Of a stretch of DNA of 10,423 nt, positions 6,882 to 10,423 are shown in pieces (the first letter of the stretch is position 1; every line of letters starts with the position of its first letter). The translations under genes and the position numbers were made by a program. Source of the DNA: Pedobacter helvus (lineage in GTDB: Bacteria; Bacteroidota; Bacteroidia; Sphingobacteriales; Sphingobacteriaceae). The DNA lies in NCBI RefSeq assembly GCF_005925325.1, contig NZ_SRMP01000010.1, positions 1 through 10,423 of the forward strand, given 5' to 3'. The notes below the pieces were generated by a model that saw only the letters and a list, made by a program, of their open reading frames with translations, was not told where the DNA came from and ran no database searches.

Positions 6882-9800
6882 TTAAGGTTTAATCAATAAG
6901 CTTTCTAGTTTTTTCAAGCGTTCTTCCAATTCATTGGTTTTATTTTGAAGTGCTTTGATTTCTTTATCTTTCTGACTTAAGGTATCATTCATTTCGATCA
7001 CATGTAAGTACAATTCTTCCAGTTTTTCTAATTGTTGCATCGAAAGCTGGGTTAAATCGATGGTGTAACCATTTTTACCTACCGCGATTTCATTAATTGG
7101 CGTAACGCCTGGTAAGTGTTTGTTCTTTTTAATGAATTCGGCTACCTCTTTCAACGATTTGAATTTGTAGTCTTTATAGATTTTAGAGAAACCATTGAAA
7201 TAATCTTCAAATACATAATCGGCATACACGCTGTTGGTTGTCCAAAGTTTACCTGTAGTAGAGATATCACCAGCAACATGTAATTTAGGCTGAATAGTTG
7301 AGCCGCCTACCACAAATGATGGGGCAGTTGTTGCTCCAATGGCTACTTCGCCAGTTGATGTTATGCGCATTCTATGAGTATTGTCAGTTAGGAAAGATAA
7401 AGGCGTAGCTCCTTCTGTTCGTATATCTAAGCCAGTAGTTCCTGTACCTCTTGCGGCAACCTGACCTTTAAGGTTATTATCAGCATAAACATCTACAATT
7501 GAGTTTCCTCCAGTAACTGTGATAGACCCTCTATTAGTTCCTGTAGCTGTAACCCTTCCTTCGGTTGCGTTGGTTGATATACCAACCGTACTACCTGTAC
7601 CTACAAACCTTAATAAATAATCAGCTGTTGTTACTGTTCTCAGTCCTGTAAGTGTACCATTAGCGTTATAAATATTTACAGGGGTTGTAGGTAAGCCATC
7701 CACCGTACCCAATACACCATTCGCATCTGCCACCACTGTTCTGGTTGCTGTAAAGGTTTGATTTTGGCTTGAAGATTCGTCTCCGTCAACCGTGGTATGA
7801 ATGGCATTAGTTGCACCATTTAGCGGAAGATTTCTTAATCTCGTAATGCCATCATTGTCTAGTTTTTCGGTTGGTAATATGGTATTCACACCTACGTTAC
7901 CGGTACCTGTAATTCTCATTCTTTCTGCTCCAGCAGTATTGCCACCTGCACTTGTCGAAAATAATAGTGGTACTGGATTTGCAGTAAAACTACTACCTAA
8001 CCTAATTTGTTCAGCTCCAGCACCTGTTGCCGTCAAATTGAGAGAACCACTAGGAAAAGACTGGATATCAAAACGGTTATAGGTAGCACCAGAGCCCGAA
8101 GTAACATAGATATCCGCATCATTAGTACTTTTTGCTTGGACACCAATACGACCATTAGGATCGAAATAAATATCTCTTTCCGGTGCACTAAAGGTAAGGC
8201 TTCTACCTCCCATAGTTACTGTTCTGTTACTAGTTAATGTACCATTAGCATTGTAAATGTTAACAGGTGCTGCCGGGTTCCAAGCTGTACCGTTCCAGGT
8301 CATTACGTTACCTGTAGCTGTTCCTGGTGTTAGGCCCAAGGTGTACGGACTAGCCGTTGTTCCGGCACCTGTACGTGTTAAGCCGCCATTTGCAGTGGCA
8401 TCGGTTACTTCATTACCTATCACACCATCCACTTCTGTTAACAATGCAGCAGGGTCTGACCACACCATTTTTCCTGTTGCAGTTTGGGTCATCACTTGGC
8501 CGTTTGTACCACTGGTTGTTGGAAACCAATACTCACCTGCTTGTACACCAGCCCCATCTCTGAAGTTAAAACGTACCCCGTTTATTTTTTGAACGAAAAT
8601 CTCCGAACTGTTGTTAAGCGGGAACGGGTCGGCTGCGCCATTGGTATTGGTATGTCTCAAGCGCATGCCGTCACTTTGTAATGAGACTGTAGAACCAAAA
8701 TTACTTGCTACATTGTAACTCTCTAAACGGAATTCACCATTATTAAGTGTTCTTGCCGTAGAAGCGGAATTAGTCCCGTTTATCGAAGCTAAATACGCTT
8801 CTGTATCCATTGCATAAACTCCATTAGTTGTTGTTCCGGTTTTTGCTTGCAATAAAGCAGCACTCGAACTTACAGATGCTATTTTGTGATCTCCAGCCAA
8901 TCCTCCATTTGTCCAATAATGCATTGCTGAGCCAGGGTTAGCAGTTGAATTTACTTCTGTACCGTATGCTGTAGCTCCCGAAACAATTTCAGATTTGAAA
9001 TCACCTTTCACTTCCAATTGTTTGGTGGTTAAAGCTGAGCCAAAGTTACCGATACCTACTCTACCATTTTGGTAGATGTTTTGGGTATTGGTTGTTGCTT
9101 TGGTTGTAGTATTTTCTACGTTCCAAGGTTCGGTGACCAATGTACCTAAACCTAGATATTTCAACACGCCGGTTGCAGGATCTTTCACCACCAAATCATC
9201 GGTATTAGACCCACTCTGTAGTCCAGTAAGCGCTAAGGTATTAGCAGCAGTTGTTGCAATTGCTGTTGGTTTAATCAAACTGCCTCCCAATTGGATGTTA
9301 TCTGTTGTTTTGGTTAATCCGTTATCTGCAGTTACCGCAGCTGTGGTTCCAGTAGGACCTTGTGGGCCTTGTTCACCAGCAGGGCCCACCAAACTGGTAC
9401 CCGTAGCTGGCCAAGCGCCACCTACTTTTGGCCCGTAGATAATATTTGTGGTAGGATCCATATAATAATCACCATCTGTACCTACTCCAGCGCCAGGGGC
9501 ACCAGTACCCGTAAGGATAGTCTTACCGTTCGTTCCGGCTGGGCCTTGTGCACCAGCTGGGCCAGCAGGACCGTTGATATTTGTCCATGTATCTGTCGCT
9601 GGATTATAAACCCAGGTACCGCTATCGTTGGTAACGATGGTAATGCCTGCACCCGGTGCACCAGGGGTACCAGAGCCCGGTGTGCCAGGAGCACCCGAAG
9701 TGCCCGGCATGCCCTGAACGCCCACTACGCCAGGATCTCCCTTATCGCCCTTATCTCCTTTCGGACCGTTGATATTTGTCCATGTATCTGTCGCTGGATT

Positions 9801-10423
9801 ATAAACCCAGGTACCGCTATCGTTGGTAACGATGGTAATGCCTGCACCCGGAGCGCCTGGGGTACCAGAGCCCGGTGTGCCAGGAGCACCCGAAGTGCCC
9901 GGCATACCCTGAACGCCCACTACGCCAGGATCTCCCTTATCGCCCTTATCGCCTTTTGGACCGTTGATATTCGTCCATGTATCTGTCGCTGGATTATAAA
10001 CCCAGGTACCGCTATCGTTGGTTACGATGGTAATGCCTGCACCCGGAGCGCCAGGGGTACCAGAGCCCGGTGTGCCAGGAGCACCCGAAGTGCCCGGCAT
10101 ACCCTGAACGCCCACTACGCCAGGATCTCCCTTATCGCCCTTATCTCCTTTCGGACCGTTGATATTCGTCCATGTATCTGTCGCTGGATTATAAACCCAG
10201 GTACCACTGTCATTAGTTACGATGGTAATGCCTGCACCCGGAGCTCCAGGGGTACCAGAGCCCGGTGTGCCAGGAGCACCCGAGGTACCCGGCATTCCCT
10301 GAACGCCCACTACGCCAGGATCTCCCTTATCTCCTTTCGGACCGTTGATATTTGTCCATGTATCTGTCGCTGGATTATAAACCCAGGTACCGCTATCGTT
10401 GGTAACGATGGTAATGCCTGCAC
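6882..10423 (-). CDS. Collagen-like fibre protein with chaperone-like, coiled-coil C-terminus (partial)
   Basis: The frame is open from the high-coordinate edge to the TAA at 6884-6882, giving 1179 visible residues; the N-terminus and signal peptide are outside. A GTG at 10310-10308 lies inside the repeat array and is not the true start. The protein begins with about 4.4 copies of a 65-residue unit: a Gly-X-Y stretch (KGDKGDKGDPG ... GTPGSGTPGAPG) followed by a beta segment (ITIVTNDSGTWVYNPATDTW). Short collagen-like pieces GPAGPAGAQGPAG and GPAGEQGPQGPTG flank a DGDYYMDPTTNIIYGP segment. The stalk has VGIG- and KLHVAGD-type motifs usual in Bacteroidota and phage-like fibres. The C-terminus has ADYVFEDYF, KSLKEVAEFIKKNKHLPGV and a heptad coiled coil. 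That end resembles the short relatives of the S74/endosialidase chaperone found in Bacteroidota; I do not see a Ser-Lys self-cleaving dyad. Probably a trimeric surface fibre or adhesin. Confidence 0.93.
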   Translation of the reverse strand, partial: AGITIVTNDSGTWVYNPATDTWTNINGPKGDKGDPGVVGVQGMPGTSGAPGTPGSGTPGAPGAGITIVTNDSGTWVYNPATDTWTNINGPKGDKGDKGDPGVVGVQGMPGTSGAPGTPGSGTPGAPGAGITIVTNDSGTWVYNPATDTWTNINGPKGDKGDKGDPGVVGVQGMPGTSGAPGTPGSGTPGAPGAGITIVTNDSGTWVYNPATDTWTNINGPKGDKGDKGDPGVVGVQGMPGTSGAPGTPGSGTPGAPGAGITIVTNDSGTWVYNPATDTWTNINGPAGPAGAQGPAGTNGKTILTGTGAPGAGVGTDGDYYMDPTTNIIYGPKVGGAWPATGTSLVGPAGEQGPQGPTGTTAAVTADNGLTKTTDNIQLGGSLIKPTAIATTAANTLALTGLQSGSNTDDLVVKDPATGVLKYLGLGTLVTEPWNVENTTTKATTNTQNIYQNGRVGIGNFGSALTTKQLEVKGDFKSEIVSGATAYGTEVNSTANPGSAMHYWTNGGLAGDHKIASVSSSAALLQAKTGTTTNGVYAMDTEAYLASINGTNSASTARTLNNGEFRLESYNVASNFGSTVSLQSDGMRLRHTNTNGAADPFPLNNSSEIFVQKINGVRFNFRDGAGVQAGEYWFPTTSGTNGQVMTQTATGKMVWSDPAALLTEVDGVIGNEVTDATANGGLTRTGAGTTASPYTLGLTPGTATGNVMTWNGTAWNPAAPVNIYNANGTLTSNRTVTMGGRSLTFSAPERDIYFDPNGRIGVQAKSTNDADIYVTSGSGATYNRFDIQSFPSGSLNLTATGAGAEQIRLGSSFTANPVPLLFSTSAGGNTAGAERMRITGTGNVGVNTILPTEKLDNDGITRLRNLPLNGATNAIHTTVDGDESSSQNQTFTATRTVVADANGVLGTVDGLPTTPVNIYNANGTLTGLRTVTTADYLLRFVGTGSTVGISTNATEGRVTATGTNRGSITVTGGNSIVDVYADNNLKGQVAARGTGTTGLDIRTEGATPLSFLTDNTHRMRITSTGEVAIGATTAPSFVVGGSTIQPKLHVAGDISTTGKLWTTNSVYADYVFEDYFNGFSKIYKDYKFKSLKEVAEFIKKNKHLPGVTPINEIAVGKNGYTIDLTQLSMQQLEKLEELYLHVIEMNDTLSQKDKEIKALQNKTNELEERLKKLESLLIKP
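6885..7230 (-). other. C-terminal chaperone-like and coiled-coil tail of the fibre protein
   Basis: The last ~115 residues contain ADYVFEDYFNGFSK, then KSLKEVAEFIKKNKHLPGVT, IDLTQLSMQQLEKLEELYLH, and a leucine-rich heptad end (KEIKALQNKTNELEERLKKL). This tail is common on Bacteroidota fibre proteins and resembles the intramolecular chaperone (S74) fold in shortened form. Its probable role is trimer registration of the collagen-like stalk; the absence of a cleavage dyad is my reading, not a tested fact. Confidence 0.7.
8211..8276 (-). repeat. Internal repeat, copy 1 (PVNIYNANGTLT..RTVT)
   Basis: Encodes APVNIYNANGTLTSNRTVT. A second copy at about 7627-7690 encodes TPVNIYNANGTLTGLRTVT. The copies differ at synonymous positions (such as the Asn and Ile codons), so this is an older duplication within the fibre stalk. 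Confidence 0.75.
9346..9570 (-). other. Collagen-like flank and 'DGDYYMDPTTNIIYG' linker domain
   Basis: Part of the fibre protein just after the repeat array. It reads GPAGPAGAQGPAGTNG, then KTILTGTGAPGAG, then DGDYYMDPTTNIIYGPKVGG and GAWPATGTSLVGPAGEQGPQ. The DGDYY/I-Y-GPK/GAWP pattern is a short beta domain that regularly sits between Gly-X-Y stretches in Bacteroidota and phage fibre proteins. Positions are approximate. Confidence 0.75.
9571..10423 (-). repeat. Collagen-like tandem repeat array, 195-bp units
   Basis: Direct repeats with boundaries at 9571, 9766, 9961, 10156 and 10342. The first three units (9571-9765, 9766-9960, 9961-10155) are 195 bp. The unit 10156-10341 is 186 bp, lacking one KGD triplet (9 bp). 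The last unit (10342-10423) is cut by the window end. Each 65-residue unit joins Gly-X-Y collagen-like sequence to a VTNDSGTWVYNP-type beta segment. All base differences I found between units are synonymous. Confidence 0.95.

Noticed and set aside
6885..7230. Self-cleaving S74 peptidase in the fibre tail
   Set aside because: The tail is short and I cannot identify the catalytic Ser-Lys dyad; only a chaperone-like or trimer-registration role is supportable.
10308..10310. GTG as start of the collagen-like protein
   Set aside because: The same codon is an internal Val in every other repeat unit, and the frame stays open with repeat sequence to the window end, so the true start is outside.
9571..10423. 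CRISPR array
   Set aside because: The repeats are 195 bp, contiguous with no unique spacers, and in frame within a coding region.

Overview
The window looks like chromosomal DNA from a Bacteroidota bacterium, most likely a Pedobacter-like member of the Sphingobacteriales. This is inferred from protein style only: Sec signal peptides ending in Ala-Gln or Gly-Gln, collagen-like Gly-X-Y proteins with 'VGIG...KLxVxG' motifs, an 'NAGFE' N-terminal module, LamG-like modules with a 'YNNNIFGxARxD' motif, and AT-rich leaders without strong Shine-Dalgarno sites. There are no RNA genes, transposases or CRISPR arrays.

All four genes lie on the minus strand, so transcription runs from high to low coordinates, and all encode secreted or surface proteins. 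In transcription order: (1) 10423-6882, a collagen-like fibre protein whose N-terminus lies outside the window. It has a 65-residue repeat array, a long beta-rich stalk and a C-terminal chaperone-like and coiled-coil tail. (2) A 78-bp gap with a perfect 10-bp hairpin and a 17-bp AT palindrome. (3) 6803-1761, a 1680-residue mosaic adhesin with an N-terminal jelly-roll-like domain, two tandem LamG-like modules, an RCC1-like propeller that I count as seven blades, and a short C-terminal module. (4) 1745-1233, a 170-residue secreted protein only 15 bp downstream, whose C-terminal half is related to the end of the large adhesin. (5) 1180-1, the start of a large GC-rich protein with a DUF11-like repeat, running off the low end of the window.

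The tight spacing of the middle genes and the common orientation suggest a co-expressed cell-surface cluster. A collagen-like fibre, a large carbohydrate- or protein-binding mosaic and a small protein sharing the mosaic's tail would be exported together. The hairpin may tune expression between the first two genes. The last gene differs sharply in base composition (about 60% GC in the lines I sampled, against about 40% in the large adhesin), so it may have a separate origin or its own promoter. No enzyme active site is recognisable, and functional statements beyond 'surface/adhesin-like' are inference.
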